Of a stretch of DNA of 64,000 nt, positions 41,426-51,077 are shown piece after piece. Position numbers and translations under genes: made by a program. The DNA lies in contig NZ_FNLD01000001.1 of assembly GCF_900104085.1 (NCBI RefSeq), positions 124,001 through 188,000 on the forward strand, given 5' to 3'. Source of the DNA: Pseudoxanthomonas sp. CF125. GTDB lineage: Bacteria > Pseudomonadota > Gammaproteobacteria > Xanthomonadales > Xanthomonadaceae. Every line of letters starts with the position of its first letter. Positions within the stretch are counted from its first letter, which is position 1. The notes below the pieces were generated by a model. The model searched no databases and was not told the origin of the DNA. It saw nothing but the letters and a program-made list of their open reading frames with translations.

Positions 41426-44386
41426 GTGCAACTGCCTACTATCGATGCTGCGGAAGCCTCCCTCAACGACTTGTCCGTGAGCGAGATACCCCCTGCGCCG
41501 GCAGCGGCGGTTTCGCCCACCGAACGCATCGTGGCGATCTTGCGTGGCCTGCTGCCTGCGGGCGCTTCGGTCGCGGTGTGCTGGCGCGACTGGGCCCTGG
41601 GCAGCGGTGGGGCGATTTCGCCCGGGGCAAGCGCGGGCTTGCGCCGCAGCGCCGAATTGGCCCTGTCGGATCCGGATGCCGAAACCGACGGGCCGCAGGG
41701 ACTGGTCCATGCCTGGGACAACGCCGACGGCAATGCACGCATGGCGGTGGCGGCCGCGATGCCTTCGCCCATGTCTGGCAGCGAGCGCCAGTCGTGGCTG
41801 ACGCTGGCCAAGACCCTGGTGGTGGCTACCCTGGATTCCTCGCGCGCGCAGGCGCGCATCGTGTCGCTGGAAAAATCCAAGCGCCTGCAGCAGGCGTTGT
41901 ACGAAATCGCCGACCTGGCCAGCGCCGATCTGGAAATGCCGGAAATGCTCAGGCGCATCCACGCGGTGGTCGGCTCGCTGATGTCGGCCGACAACTGCTA
42001 CATCGTGCTTTACGACGACCAGCGCCGCAGCGTGCGCTTCCTGCATTTCGTGGACCAGAAAGACACCTATGTCGCCGATCCCGAACGCGAATTCACCGAA
42101 GAGGAGATGCCCAACAGCTTGACCTTCGCCCTGTTGCGCCATGGCCAGCCCGTGCGCGGGCCTTCCACTGCGGTGCGGCAGAAAATGGGCGTGGTGCGCG
42201 ATCCCTCGCACGGCCCAGACAGCCTGGACTGGCTGGGCGTGCCGATGCGCCGCGAAGACCGGGTATGCGGGGCCATCGTGGTGCAGAGCTACGACACGCC
42301 GGGTAGCTATGCCGACGAGGACCGCGCCTTGCTGGGTTACGTGGCCCAGCACATCCTCACCGCGCTGGACCGCAAGCACGCGCACGTGGACCTGGAGCGC
42401 CGCATCGAGGCGCGCACCCACGAACTGCAACGCGCCAACCGCGAACTGCAGGCGGAAATCCTGGAGCGCAAGCGCGCCGAGAAACTGCAGCGCGCGCTGT
42501 TCCGCATCGCCGAGCTGGCCATCACCTCCGAAAATCTGGAACGTTTCTACGCCGACGTGCATGCGGTGGTGGACGAGCTGATCTACGCGCGCAATTTCTA
42601 CATCGCCCTGTTGTCGGACGACGGCGAGACGCTGGATTTCCCGTATTCCATCGACGAGCGCGACCCGATGCGGTTGTCGCGCAGACTGACCAACGGCTTG
42701 ACCGAACACGTCATCGCCAGCCGCAGCCCGCTGCTGGCCGACCGCGCCAAGCTGAGCGAACTGGGTGCGCAGGGCAAGGTGCACGAATATGGGCCGCATG
42801 CCTACAGCTGGCTGGGCGTGCCGTTGTATCGCGACGAAGAGGTGGTGGGCGTCATCGCGGTGCAGAGTTACTCGCCTGACGTCAGCTTCAGCCCGCATGA
42901 CCAGAATCTGCTCACTTTCGTCGCCCACAACATAGGCAACGGTCTGGCCAAGCAGCGCGCGCAGCAGCATCTTCGCGCCGCCCACGCCGAACTGGAGCGG
43001 CGCGTCGACGACCGCACCCATGAGCTTGCCGAGGCCAACGCCAAATTGCTGGCGCAGATGGGCGAACGCCTGCGCGCCGAGCAGCGCCTGACCCATCAGG
43101 CCACCCATGACGGACTCACGGGCCTGCCCAACCGCCCGCATCTGCTGGAACGCCTGTCCGCGGCCATCAACCGCGCCCGCCACGGCGATGGGCAGGAATT
43201 CGCAGTTCTGTTCCTGGACCTGGACCGCTTCAAATTGGTCAACGACAGTATCGGCCACGCCGCCGGCGACGAATTGCTGGTGGAAGTGTCGCGGCGTATC
43301 ACTTCCACGGTGCGCGGCAACGATGTCGTGTCGCGCCTGGGCGGCGACGAGTTCGCCATCCTCATCGAATACGCCGACGGTCTGGAAAGCGCGCGCGAGT
43401 TGTCCCAGCGCATCCTGTCGGTGCTGGGCCGGCCCATGTGGGTCGCCGGGCGCGAACTGTTTCCCTCGGCCAGCCTGGGCATCGCCGCCTGGCACCCGCG
43501 CTACCGCAATGGCGAAGAGCTGCTGCGCGACGCGGATGCGGCGATGTACCGCGCCAAGGCGCAGGGCCGCGATCGTTATGCGGTATTCGACGAAGCGATG
43601 CGCGAAGAGGCGATGCAAAGCCTGGACCTGGAAGCCGATCTGCGCCGGGCCATCAACAATCGCGATTTCCTGCCTTTCTACCAGCCGATCAAGCGCCTTG
43701 AGGATGGCGCGATCATCGGCCATGAAGCGCTGCTGCGTTGGCAGCACGAGCGTCGCGGTTTATTGCTGCCGGCCGAATTCATCAGTCTGGGCGAGGACAG
43801 CGGCCTGATCGAGCAGGTGGACTGGCTGCTGTACGAGCACGTGGTCGGACAACTGGCGCGCGGCGGCGAGGGTTACATCTCGGTCAACGTGTCGCCGCGG
43901 CATTTCCGTTCGCCGGATTTCGCCGACCGTCTGCTGGCCATGTTCTACGCGGTCGGCGCGGACCCGGCGCGCATGCGGGTAGAGATCACCGAAGTGGCGC
44001 TGCTCGACGACGCACCCCGCACCCTGCGTACCCTGCGCATGCTGCGCCAGCACGGAATCCTGGCCCAGCTGGACGATTTCGGTACCGGCTTCTCCGCTCT
44101 TTCCTATCTGCATCGTTTCCCGATTTCGGTATTGAAGATCGACCGCAGCTTCATCGCCGGCATAGGTGGCGAAGGCAGGCCGGAAAGCCTGGCCCTGGTG
44201 CGCGCGATCCTTGCGCTGGCCAACACCCTGAACATCGACACCATCGCCGAAGGCGTGGAAACCGAAGAGCAGCGCCAGGCGTTGATCGATCTGGGCTGCA
44301 GTTACGGGCAGGGCTATCTGCTGGGGCGGCCCGCGGCCCAGATCGGCGGATTGCCGCCGGCGCCGCTGGAGCCGAATTGGGATTGA
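41426..44386 (+). CDS. GAF-GAF-GGDEF-EAL c-di-GMP signalling protein
   Basis: A 986-residue soluble protein: an N-terminal region of unknown type (1-150), GAF (about 155-315), coiled coil (about 318-355), GAF (about 357-510), coiled coil, GGDEF (about 555-720) and EAL (about 735-975). The GGDEF site is intact (639-643), with an RxxD inhibitory site (RGND 630-633). The EAL domain keeps HEALLRW (766-772), DDFGTG (882-887) and LKIDR. Either activity may work. I take the GTG at 41426 because GGGGA precedes it; the frame is open further upstream. GAF ligands are unknown. Confidence 0.93.
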   Translation: MQLPTIDAAEASLNDLSVSEIPPAPAAAVSPTERIVAILRGLLPAGASVAVCWRDWALGSGGAISPGASAGLRRSAELALSDPDAETDGPQGLVHAWDNADGNARMAVAAAMPSPMSGSERQSWLTLAKTLVVATLDSSRAQARIVSLEKSKRLQQALYEIADLASADLEMPEMLRRIHAVVGSLMSADNCYIVLYDDQRRSVRFLHFVDQKDTYVADPEREFTEEEMPNSLTFALLRHGQPVRGPSTAVRQKMGVVRDPSHGPDSLDWLGVPMRREDRVCGAIVVQSYDTPGSYADEDRALLGYVAQHILTALDRKHAHVDLERRIEARTHELQRANRELQAEILERKRAEKLQRALFRIAELAITSENLERFYADVHAVVDELIYARNFYIALLSDDGETLDFPYSIDERDPMRLSRRLTNGLTEHVIASRSPLLADRAKLSELGAQGKVHEYGPHAYSWLGVPLYRDEEVVGVIAVQSYSPDVSFSPHDQNLLTFVAHNIGNGLAKQRAQQHLRAAHAELERRVDDRTHELAEANAKLLAQMGERLRAEQRLTHQATHDGLTGLPNRPHLLERLSAAINRARHGDGQEFAVLFLDLDRFKLVNDSIGHAAGDELLVEVSRRITSTVRGNDVVSRLGGDEFAILIEYADGLESARELSQRILSVLGRPMWVAGRELFPSASLGIAAWHPRYRNGEELLRDADAAMYRAKAQGRDRYAVFDEAMREEAMQSLDLEADLRRAINNRDFLPFYQPIKRLEDGAIIGHEALLRWQHERRGLLLPAEFISLGEDSGLIEQVDWLLYEHVVGQLARGGEGYISVNVSPRHFRSPDFADRLLAMFYAVGADPARMRVEITEVALLDDAPRTLRTLRMLRQHGILAQLDDFGTGFSALSYLHRFPISVLKIDRSFIAGIGGEGRPESLALVRAILALANTLNIDTIAEGVETEEQRQALIDLGCSYGQGYLLGRPAAQIGGLPPAPLEPNWD

Positions 44387-44424
44387 TCGCCGCCCGCGAA
44401 TTGCGCCTTCGCTAAAAAACGATT

Positions 44425-44527
44425 CGTCATCCCCGCGAAGGCGGGGACCCAGTGTCTTTCGCGCCGAGACCGTATGGCTTATAGAAAAGCTTAAAGTCGC
44501 TGGGTCCCCGCCTTCGCGGGGATGACG
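44425..44527. repeat. REP-type inverted repeat, CGTCATCCCCGCG family
   Basis: Perfect 28-base arms (44425-44452 and 44500-44527) starting CGTCATCCCCGCGAAGGCGG, in the same family as 4908-5009. It lies between the ends of the GGDEF-EAL gene and the convergent small gene. Confidence 0.92.
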
Positions 44528-44575
44528 GGCTTATTTTTCAGTTCCGCGGATCATTTAAGGGATCGCGAACAAGCT

Positions 44576-44836
44576 CTAAGAAACGGTGTACTCCTTCCAC
44601 GGGATCCGGCTGGGGTCGGTCCTGGACAGGAACCTCACGATGTCCAGGCGCCCTTGATATTTGAAACGGCCGCTCGGGCTCCGCGAAGCGAGAATGATCG
44701 GCATGCCGGGGAAAAGATGCTGGAAAGAAACGCGCGCACGTTCTGCCGAGGCGCTGGTCTGCGTCGCAGACTCCTTCACGACAACGATGGAGAAAATCAC
44801 GCCCTGCTCGTTCACTACCGCGCCTTGAAGCCGCAT
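44576..44836 (-). CDS. Conserved small protein, unknown function
   Basis: An 86-residue protein beginning MRLQGAVVNEQGVIFSIVVV and ending PSRIPWKEYTVS. I recall similar proteins in diverse bacteria with the pattern 'FPGMPIILASRSPSGRFKYQGR' and a C-terminal IPWKxYT, without a known role. GAGGGA six bases before the ATG at 44836 is a good ribosome-binding site and decides this start over an upstream ATG at 44929. It lies downstream of the vWFA lipoprotein gene on the same strand. Confidence 0.65.
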   Translation of the reverse strand: MRLQGAVVNEQGVIFSIVVVKESATQTSASAERARVSFQHLFPGMPIILASRSPSGRFKYQGRLDIVRFLSRTDPSRIPWKEYTVS

Positions 44837-44975
44837 TACCAATCCCTCGGATCGCGTCGGGTCGAACGCGGAGGTATGGAAGCATCTGTGCGTCGCACGG
44901 ATTGAGACAGCATCGGCGGGCGCGGCCACACGCTCCGGTCACCCGGCCGCACGTCCTTGTGCGGCCCTGGCCCCG

Positions 44976-46757
44976 TCATTCGCCTGCGATAGCCGGCGTA
45001 GCGCTGTCGGTGGACACGATCCGGCGCGCCTGGCCGACCATTTCCACGAACTCCCTGCGCAACCCGTAGGGGTCTTCGCCCTGCGCACCGCGTGCGGCTT
45101 CGGCGACGTCGTTCCAACTCCACTTCTCTACGTGGGTGCCGCCCCGCAGCAGGTCGGCATAGGCCGACACGGCGCTGGCGAAGCGCAGCGACTGGCTGGG
45201 CCGCGTAGTCAGCGACGAACGCAGGATCGGGGTTTCGATCAGGCGGCTGCTATCGGCGGTGGGCAGCTTGTAGCGCAGACGCAGGTGCGCCAGTTCGTTC
45301 GCGTTGCCGGCGGCCTCCGGCTTGTCGCTGCCGTAACGCAGCGCGGGCAGACGTTCGGCTGCGGAGCCGACCGGGGTGATTTCGTACAACGCCGTGACCT
45401 CGTGACCGGCGCCTATATCGCCGGCATCGACCTTGTCGTTGGCGAAATCCTCACGATTCAACAGACGGTTTTCGTAGCCGATCAGACGGTATTCGGAAAC
45501 CAGCGCCGGGTTGAACTCGACCTGGATCTTCACGTCGCGGGCGATGGTCAACAGGGTCGCCTGCATTTCCTCCACCAGCACCTTGCGCGCTTCCTGCGGC
45601 GTATCGATGTAGGCGTGGTTGCCGTCGCCCACATCGGCCAGACGCTCGGCCATGCTGTCGTTGTAATTGCCTTGTCCGAAACCCAGCGTAGTCAGCGCAA
45701 TGCCGGATTTCCGCTGGTCGCCTACCAGCGTCTCCAGCGCTTCCTGGCTGACGGTGCCCACGTTGAAATCGCCGTCGGTAGCCAGGATCACGCGATTGAC
45801 GCCGTCCTTCAGGTAGGACTGCTTGACCATGGCGTAAGCGAGCTGGATGCCGTCGCCGCCGTTGGTGCTTCCGCCGGCCTGCAGACGATCGAGCGCCGCC
45901 AGAATTTCGTCATGCCGATCGCCAGGCGTGGGCGGTAACACCAGCCCCGCGGAACCGGCGTAGACCACGATGGATACGCGATCCTGTTCGCGCAGCTGCG
46001 GCACCAGCATCGAGAACGCCTGTTTCAGCAGCGGCAATTTGTCCGGCGAATCCATCGAGCCGGAAGTATCGATCAGGAACACGAGGTTGGAAGGCGGCAG
46101 CGTCGCTTTGGGTACGTCGTAGCCTTTGATGCCGATCATCAGGAGTTGGCGCTGGTTGTTCCACGGCGCGGCCGCCAGTTCGGTGGTGACGCGGAAGGGG
46201 ACGTTGCGGTTGGCTGGGGCCGGATGCTGATAGTTGAAGTAGTTGATGAATTCCTCACCGCGCACCGAATCGGCCGGCGGGCGCACTCCCTGGTTCAACA
46301 TCCGGCGGACATTGCTGTAGCTGCCGGTGTCGACGTCTACGGAAAAAGTGGAAACAGGCTGTTCGCTGGTGCGCTGTACGGGGTTGTCGGTGCGTTCTGC
46401 GTATTTTTCGGTGTTGGCGGGCTCTGCCTGGACATAGGCCGGTGCGATCAGCGCATGGGCCGCATTGCCAGTCGGCGCATAGGACATCATCGGCGCGGGC
46501 GGCGCTGGCGGCGCGTAACCGACGCTCGCCTTGGCGGCGCCCGCAAGCTGGCGCCGTTCCAGGTCCGCACGTTTCATGCGGGTACCGGTGACTTCCACGC
46601 GGTCCAGTGCCGCTTCTTGCAGTACGGAAGCGTCGGCTGGGGCTTCGGCGGCGGTCTCGGGGTTGGATTTGCAGCCGCTGATGGCGGCGATGGCGATCAG
46701 ACTGGCGAAGAACAGTGCGTTGTGGGGCAGGGCAGTGCGAGGCAGGCGGCGTTGCAT
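44976..46757 (-). CDS. vWFA / DUF3520 lipoprotein (YfbK-like)
   Basis: A 593-residue lipoprotein: signal with ISGC lipobox (Cys29), a linker with LDRVEVTGTRMKRADL (51-66), the YfbK N-terminal domain ('STFSVDVDTGSYSNVRRMLN'), a von Willebrand A domain with the metal site DTSGSM, and a C-terminal DUF3520 domain. Such proteins are common in Bacteroidetes and Proteobacteria; their role is unknown. The linker motif resembles the N-terminal part of TonB-dependent receptors, one of which is encoded just upstream on the same strand. GGGAGA precedes the ATG. Confidence 0.9.
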   Translation of the reverse strand: MQRRLPRTALPHNALFFASLIAIAAISGCKSNPETAAEAPADASVLQEAALDRVEVTGTRMKRADLERRQLAGAAKASVGYAPPAPPAPMMSYAPTGNAAHALIAPAYVQAEPANTEKYAERTDNPVQRTSEQPVSTFSVDVDTGSYSNVRRMLNQGVRPPADSVRGEEFINYFNYQHPAPANRNVPFRVTTELAAAPWNNQRQLLMIGIKGYDVPKATLPPSNLVFLIDTSGSMDSPDKLPLLKQAFSMLVPQLREQDRVSIVVYAGSAGLVLPPTPGDRHDEILAALDRLQAGGSTNGGDGIQLAYAMVKQSYLKDGVNRVILATDGDFNVGTVSQEALETLVGDQRKSGIALTTLGFGQGNYNDSMAERLADVGDGNHAYIDTPQEARKVLVEEMQATLLTIARDVKIQVEFNPALVSEYRLIGYENRLLNREDFANDKVDAGDIGAGHEVTALYEITPVGSAAERLPALRYGSDKPEAAGNANELAHLRLRYKLPTADSSRLIETPILRSSLTTRPSQSLRFASAVSAYADLLRGGTHVEKWSWNDVAEAARGAQGEDPYGLRREFVEMVGQARRIVSTDSATPAIAGE

Positions 46758-46836
46758 GGCGGATCTCCCGTGGTGGACAGGGAGTTCAACGCGGCAGGTC
46801 CGACAGTGGGGTTAATCGTCGACGCCATGGAAAGAG

Positions 46837-46866
46837 AAGCGCCCGCCAGTTGAGCGGCGGGCGCTT
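46837..46866 (-). terminator. Terminator after the TonB-dependent receptor gene
   Basis: Perfect 11-bp stem AAGCGCCCGCC/GGCGGGCGCTT with an 8-base loop, followed on the minus strand by CTCTTTCC. It lies about 32 bases after the receptor stop and before the vWFA gene. Confidence 0.75.
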
Positions 46867-46898
46867 GCTTTGTCATCGATCCGGAGCACGGCGCGCCG

Positions 46899-49424
46899 TC
46901 AGAATCTGAAATCAAGCCTGGCGTAGTAATAGCCGCCATTGATGCCGAACGGCAGCGTCTCCCAGCCGTATACGAAACCGAGCGACGGGAACGGGTTGAC
47001 GTTGGGATCGTCCGCGCCGACTTTCCATTTGTCCGGATAAGTGTCGAGCAGGTTGTTGGCGCCGACCGACAGGCGCAGCTTGTCGGTGATGTCGATACCC
47101 ACCGCCGCATCGAACAGCGTCTGTCCGTCCCAGGTCTGCTTGGGCGCGAAGCCCGAGCCGGAGACCGAGCCGTAGTAGTTCGCCCGCAAGGTCCAGTCCC
47201 ACTTCCCGATCGAGTACACGCCCTGCAGCACATGGTGCGCGCCGGGCTGGCCTTCTTCGATCAGGGTCACCTGGCTGTCGTCGAACAGCATTGCCGGCGG
47301 CAGGATCGCCGATTGCGAGCGGCGGTCGGTGACCTCGGTCTTGTTCCAGTGCAGCAGCGCGGTCAGGTCCAAGGTGCCGCCCGCCGCTTCGGTGCTGTAC
47401 TCGCCAACGATATCGATACCCGTGGTGCGGGTGTCGATGGCATTGGTGAAGAACTGCGCCTGGGCCACGTCGAACGGCGCGAGAATGGCGCGTATCGGGC
47501 AGTTGCTGTTGGTGGTGTCGCAAGCCAGGCCGTCGCCGCCGAGGGTCTCCGGGCGTATGTTGCTGGAGAAAATGATGCGATCGTCGATGTCGATGCGGAA
47601 TACGTCCACCGTCAGGCTGAAATTCTCGCTGGGGCGGAACACCAGGCCGAGCGTGGCGCTGGTCGATTCTTCTTCCTTCAACGGGTTGATACCGAATGCG
47701 CGGGTGACATCGCTGTCCTGGCGCGCGGTCAACGTATCGGCCAGATTGCCGGTGGCCGGGTCGATGTTGGTCGAACGCTGGCTGTAGAACAGCTGCTGCA
47801 CGCCGGGCGCGCGGAAACCGGTGGAGACGGTGCCGCGCAAGGCGAACTTGTCGCTGAAGTCGAAGCGTGCGGACAGCTTGCCGGTGGTGGTGTTGCCGAA
47901 GTCCGAATAGTCCTCGAAGCGCACCGCCGCGCCGAGCAGGAAACGCTCGGTCAACCGCGACTCGGCGTCGAAGTACACGGCGTAGTTATGGCGTCCCTCA
48001 TCGACCGCTTCGTTCGGCGAAAAGCCGGGGAAGCCCTGGATGCCCGGTGCGGCGAAACCGCCGTTCTGGTCGAGGATCGCGATGGAGGGATCGTTGGTGC
48101 GTCCGTAGGTGTAGGACACCGGATCGCCAGCCTTGATCGCGTAGTTGTCGCGGCGATACTCGAAGCCGGTAGCCAGGCTCAACGGTTCATTGCCGATGCC
48201 CCAGTCGACCCGGCCGCGGAAATCCAGATTGAAGGTGGTCTGGTCGAATTCCAGCGTGCCGGTATCGGCGGAGGTCGGCGAATCCGCGTAGATGCCGCCT
48301 CCAGGCGCCGGTTCGTACCACCAGCTGACATTGACCGAATTGCGTTCGTGGAAACCGAACTTGCTGCGGCCGTGGTTCACCGACACATCCCAGTCCCAGT
48401 TATCGCCCAGCGGCGCGCGGTAACCGACCGCAAGCGAACCGTCCTCGACCGTGGTGATGATGTTGGGCAGGAAGCCATTGGGATACAGGTCCGGTACGGT
48501 GCGGCCGTCGCCGGCGCTGCGGAAGAACCCGGAGGAATCGCCTTCGCGCCGCGAAATGCCGCCGAACCAATACAGTTCGCCCGCGCCGATCGGCAGTCCG
48601 CCGTTGAGCCAGAAGTAGGCGTCCTTGGCGTCGGCATCGCCGATCTTCTGCGTCACGCGCGGAGGATCCACGCGCAGCAGATCGGGGCCGGCGCGGTTGG
48701 TCGCTTCGCGGTCGCGGTACTCGACGGTCAGATTGAGGAAGCCTTCATCGCCGAGCTTGAAGCCGGTATTGACGCCGCCATGCAGGACGGTGCCATCGCC
48801 TTCGTAGGTCTGGCCCGCCTCGAACGATACCCGGGTTTCGTCGGTCTGGCGCCGAAGCACGATATTGATCACGCCGGCGATCGCATCCGAGCCGTATTGC
48901 GCGGCCGCGCCGTCGCGCAGCACTTCGATACGCTCGATGGCGGAGACGGGAATCGCGTTGATGTCGGTGCCCGCCGAGCCGCGGGCGATGGTCTGCTGCA
49001 CGTTGACCAGTGCCTGCTGGTGGCGGCGCTTGCCGTTGACCAGCACCAGCACCTGGTCGGGGCCGAGCGAGCGCAGCGTGGCGGGGCGCAGGATGTCGGT
49101 GCCGTCGCTGATGGTGGTGCGCGAGAAATTGAAACTGGGTTCGAGCATCTGCAGGATCTGTCCGACCTCCTGCGCGCCTGTGCGCTCCAGTTGCTCGCGG
49201 TTGATCACATCGACCGGCGCCGCGGTTTCGGCCGCGGTGCGGCCCTTTGCGCGCGAGCCCAGAACCTGGACCGTATCCAGTTGCACGGCATCCTGGTTGG
49301 GTGCGGCGGTTTCCTGTGCGACGGCCGGGAGGGCAAGCAGCAAGCTCAGAGCCAGGATAGTGAAGCGGGGTGTGGCGGGGACCGGCTTGAAGCCGCGACT
49401 ACGCGCGTGCGGATGCATGGACAT
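46899..49424 (-). CDS. TonB-dependent outer-membrane receptor
   Basis: An 841-residue receptor: signal peptide (about 1-36, cut after AVA), a TonB-box-like LDTVQVLGSRAK (49-60), a plug domain with 'RSLGPDQVLVLVNGKRRHQQ' and 'IERIEVLRDGAAAQYGSDAI', and a 22-strand-type barrel ending in Phe (YARLDFRF). It imports a scarce nutrient using TonB energy; the ligand cannot be told. GGGAGG lies just before the ATG at 49424. A palindrome at 49585-49603 lies upstream and may be an operator. No typical Fur box was found. Confidence 0.93.
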   Translation of the reverse strand: MSMHPHARSRGFKPVPATPRFTILALSLLLALPAVAQETAAPNQDAVQLDTVQVLGSRAKGRTAAETAAPVDVINREQLERTGAQEVGQILQMLEPSFNFSRTTISDGTDILRPATLRSLGPDQVLVLVNGKRRHQQALVNVQQTIARGSAGTDINAIPVSAIERIEVLRDGAAAQYGSDAIAGVINIVLRRQTDETRVSFEAGQTYEGDGTVLHGGVNTGFKLGDEGFLNLTVEYRDREATNRAGPDLLRVDPPRVTQKIGDADAKDAYFWLNGGLPIGAGELYWFGGISRREGDSSGFFRSAGDGRTVPDLYPNGFLPNIITTVEDGSLAVGYRAPLGDNWDWDVSVNHGRSKFGFHERNSVNVSWWYEPAPGGGIYADSPTSADTGTLEFDQTTFNLDFRGRVDWGIGNEPLSLATGFEYRRDNYAIKAGDPVSYTYGRTNDPSIAILDQNGGFAAPGIQGFPGFSPNEAVDEGRHNYAVYFDAESRLTERFLLGAAVRFEDYSDFGNTTTGKLSARFDFSDKFALRGTVSTGFRAPGVQQLFYSQRSTNIDPATGNLADTLTARQDSDVTRAFGINPLKEEESTSATLGLVFRPSENFSLTVDVFRIDIDDRIIFSSNIRPETLGGDGLACDTTNSNCPIRAILAPFDVAQAQFFTNAIDTRTTGIDIVGEYSTEAAGGTLDLTALLHWNKTEVTDRRSQSAILPPAMLFDDSQVTLIEEGQPGAHHVLQGVYSIGKWDWTLRANYYGSVSGSGFAPKQTWDGQTLFDAAVGIDITDKLRLSVGANNLLDTYPDKWKVGADDPNVNPFPSLGFVYGWETLPFGINGGYYYARLDFRF

Positions 49425-49584
49425 GATTCCTCCCTTGAATGATTGCGGTCGATGTCGAAGCGCGACGTTTGCGCGCCCAGTTGCATGTCAGGCCATGACA
49501 ACTCGTATGACAAATAGCATTTGGCTATGGGAAAAGAATGAGAATTCGCGCTGAAAACAGCGATCCCATGGCGTATGCGCAATT

Positions 49585-49603
49585 ACGTTCTCGTTGAGAA
49601 CGT
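49585..49603. promoter_or_regulatory. Palindrome upstream of the receptor gene
   Basis: ACGTTCTC-GTT-GAGAACGT, perfect 8-base arms with a 3-base spacer, 161 bases upstream of the receptor start and 49 bases after the xseA stop. There is no U-run, so a regulator site is more likely than a terminator. Confidence 0.45.
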
Positions 49604-49617
49604 TTCCAGAACTGTGC

Positions 49618-49638
49618 GCAGAGACCTTGCGTCTCTGC
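49618..49638 (-). terminator. Hairpin after xseA
   Basis: Perfect 8-bp stem GCAGAGAC/GTCTCTGC with a 5-base loop, 14 bases beyond the xseA stop. The tail lacks a run of U, so it may only protect or weakly end the transcript. Confidence 0.4.
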
Positions 49639-49651
49639 GGCCTTCACGCTT

Positions 49652-50995
49652 TCATTGGTTGGAATCTTCGACGCGAACCGTCAATGCGCCATCCTGCAGG
49701 CGGGCGCTGAGCCGGTCTCCCGCGGCGGCGTCCCCTACGCTGCGCACGATGCGCCCGGCATCGTCCTGCAGAATCGAATAGCCACGGGCGATGGTCGCCA
49801 GCGGGCTTACCGTTTCAAGCGAGCGCGCCAAGCCCCGCAACTCCAGCGTCTTGCGTTGCAAGGTGCGGGCAGTGGCGGCTTGTGCGCGCAGGCTTAGCGA
49901 CGAGGTTTTTTCCTGCAAGGTCGACACGTGTCGTTGCGGCTGGTTGGAACGCAGCACCGCTGCGGCATGGCGCAAAGCGGTGCGACGGCGCTCCAATTGT
50001 TCCCGCCATACCGATTCCAACCGTCGCTGCGCTTCCAACCGGCGCCGTTGCAGCAACTGCAACCGCGCCTGCGGCCGCGTCGCTTGCAGCCGCAACATGG
50101 CGCGATCGGCGCGCTGCATCGACTGCCGCAGCGACTGCAGCTGCAATGCGGACATGCGGCGTTGCAATCCCTGCAGACGGGTGGACAGATCGATGCGGTT
50201 GGGAACCAGCAGTTCGGCGGCGACCGACGGGGTGGGCGCGCGCAAATCGGCCGCGAAATCGGAGAGGCTGAAGTCCGTTTCATGTCCGACTGCCGATACC
50301 ACCGGCACAGGCGAAGCAGCGATGGCGCGCGCCAACTGTTCGTCGTTGAACGCCCACAGGTCTTCCAGCGAACCGCCGCCGCGGGTCAGCAGGATCACGT
50401 CGTAGCGCCCGGAGGCGGCCGCGCGCTTGAGCATCGCGGTGATCTGCGCCGCTGCCGTTTCGCCTTGCACCTGCACGGGCAGCACATCGACTTCCAGCAA
50501 GGGAAAGCGCCGTCCAAGCACGCTCAGCACATCGCGCACCGCTGCGCCGCTGGGCGATGTGATGACGGCCAGGCGGCGCACGTGGGCGGGCAGGGGACGT
50601 TTGCGTTCTTCGTCGAAGAGGCCTTCGGCGGCCAGTTTCGCTTTCAGTTCATCGAAGGCGCGGCGCAATGCGCCTTCGCCGGCTTCCTCCAGGTGATCCA
50701 TGACCAGCTGGTAGTCGCCGCGCGCCTCGTACAGGGTTAGGCGTCCGCGCCCCAGCACGCGCAGGCCCTCGCGCGGCACGAACTTCAGCCACTGGCTCTT
50801 GGGCTTGAACATCGCGCACTTCACCTGCGCACGCGCGTCCTTGAGAGTGAAATAGAGATGTCCGGAGGCCGGCCGGGTGACATTGCCCAGCTCTGCCTCC
50901 ACCCACACCAGCGGAAAGGCGCTTTCCAGCAGGTCGCGCGCCAGCGTGTTGAGCTGGCTGGGGGTGAGAATGTCGCGGGCGGGGTCCTGGATCAT
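49652..50995 (-). CDS. xseA: Exodeoxyribonuclease VII large subunit
   Basis: A 447-residue catalytic subunit of exonuclease VII, which degrades single-stranded DNA with its small partner XseB. It has an N-terminal OB-fold ('[21 protein letters not shown]'-like block), the core motif '[15 protein letters not shown]', '[18 protein letters not shown]' and '[15 protein letters not shown]', then a long coiled coil. xseB is not in the window. It is divergent from ispG with 82 bases between the starts. Confidence 0.95.
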   Translation of the reverse strand: MIQDPARDILTPSQLNTLARDLLESAFPLVWVEAELGNVTRPASGHLYFTLKDARAQVKCAMFKPKSQWLKFVPREGLRVLGRGRLTLYEARGDYQLVMDHLEEAGEGALRRAFDELKAKLAAEGLFDEERKRPLPAHVRRLAVITSPSGAAVRDVLSVLGRRFPLLEVDVLPVQVQGETAAAQITAMLKRAAASGRYDVILLTRGGGSLEDLWAFNDEQLARAIAASPVPVVSAVGHETDFSLSDFAADLRAPTPSVAAELLVPNRIDLSTRLQGLQRRMSALQLQSLRQSMQRADRAMLRLQATRPQARLQLLQRRRLEAQRRLESVWREQLERRRTALRHAAAVLRSNQPQRHVSTLQEKTSSLSLRAQAATARTLQRKTLELRGLARSLETVSPLATIARGYSILQDDAGRIVRSVGDAAAGDRLSARLQDGALTVRVEDSNQ

Positions 50996-51077
50996 CCCGT
51001 TACCCTAACCCAGCTGTTTCGCTGGCGGAAAGGCTTGACGGGATGAAGCGGCCCCGGAAGCGTCTAAAATAGCCGAC

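Noticed and set aside
41327-43747. An 806-codon open frame opposite the GGDEF-EAL gene
   Set aside because: His/Arg/Gln-rich antisense of a well-conserved coding sequence with no recognisable domain.
44941-44970. GGCCGCAC..GTGCGGCC hairpin after the vWFA gene as a terminator
   Set aside because: The stem is good, but no run of U follows on the minus strand.
47232-49442. A 736-codon open frame opposite the TonB-dependent receptor
   Set aside because: Antisense shadow; the receptor frame has signal peptide, plug and C-terminal Phe.
49530-49560. Fur box before the TonB-dependent receptor (GAGAATTC region)
   Set aside because: Only one half-site resembles the consensus; fewer than half of the 19 positions match.
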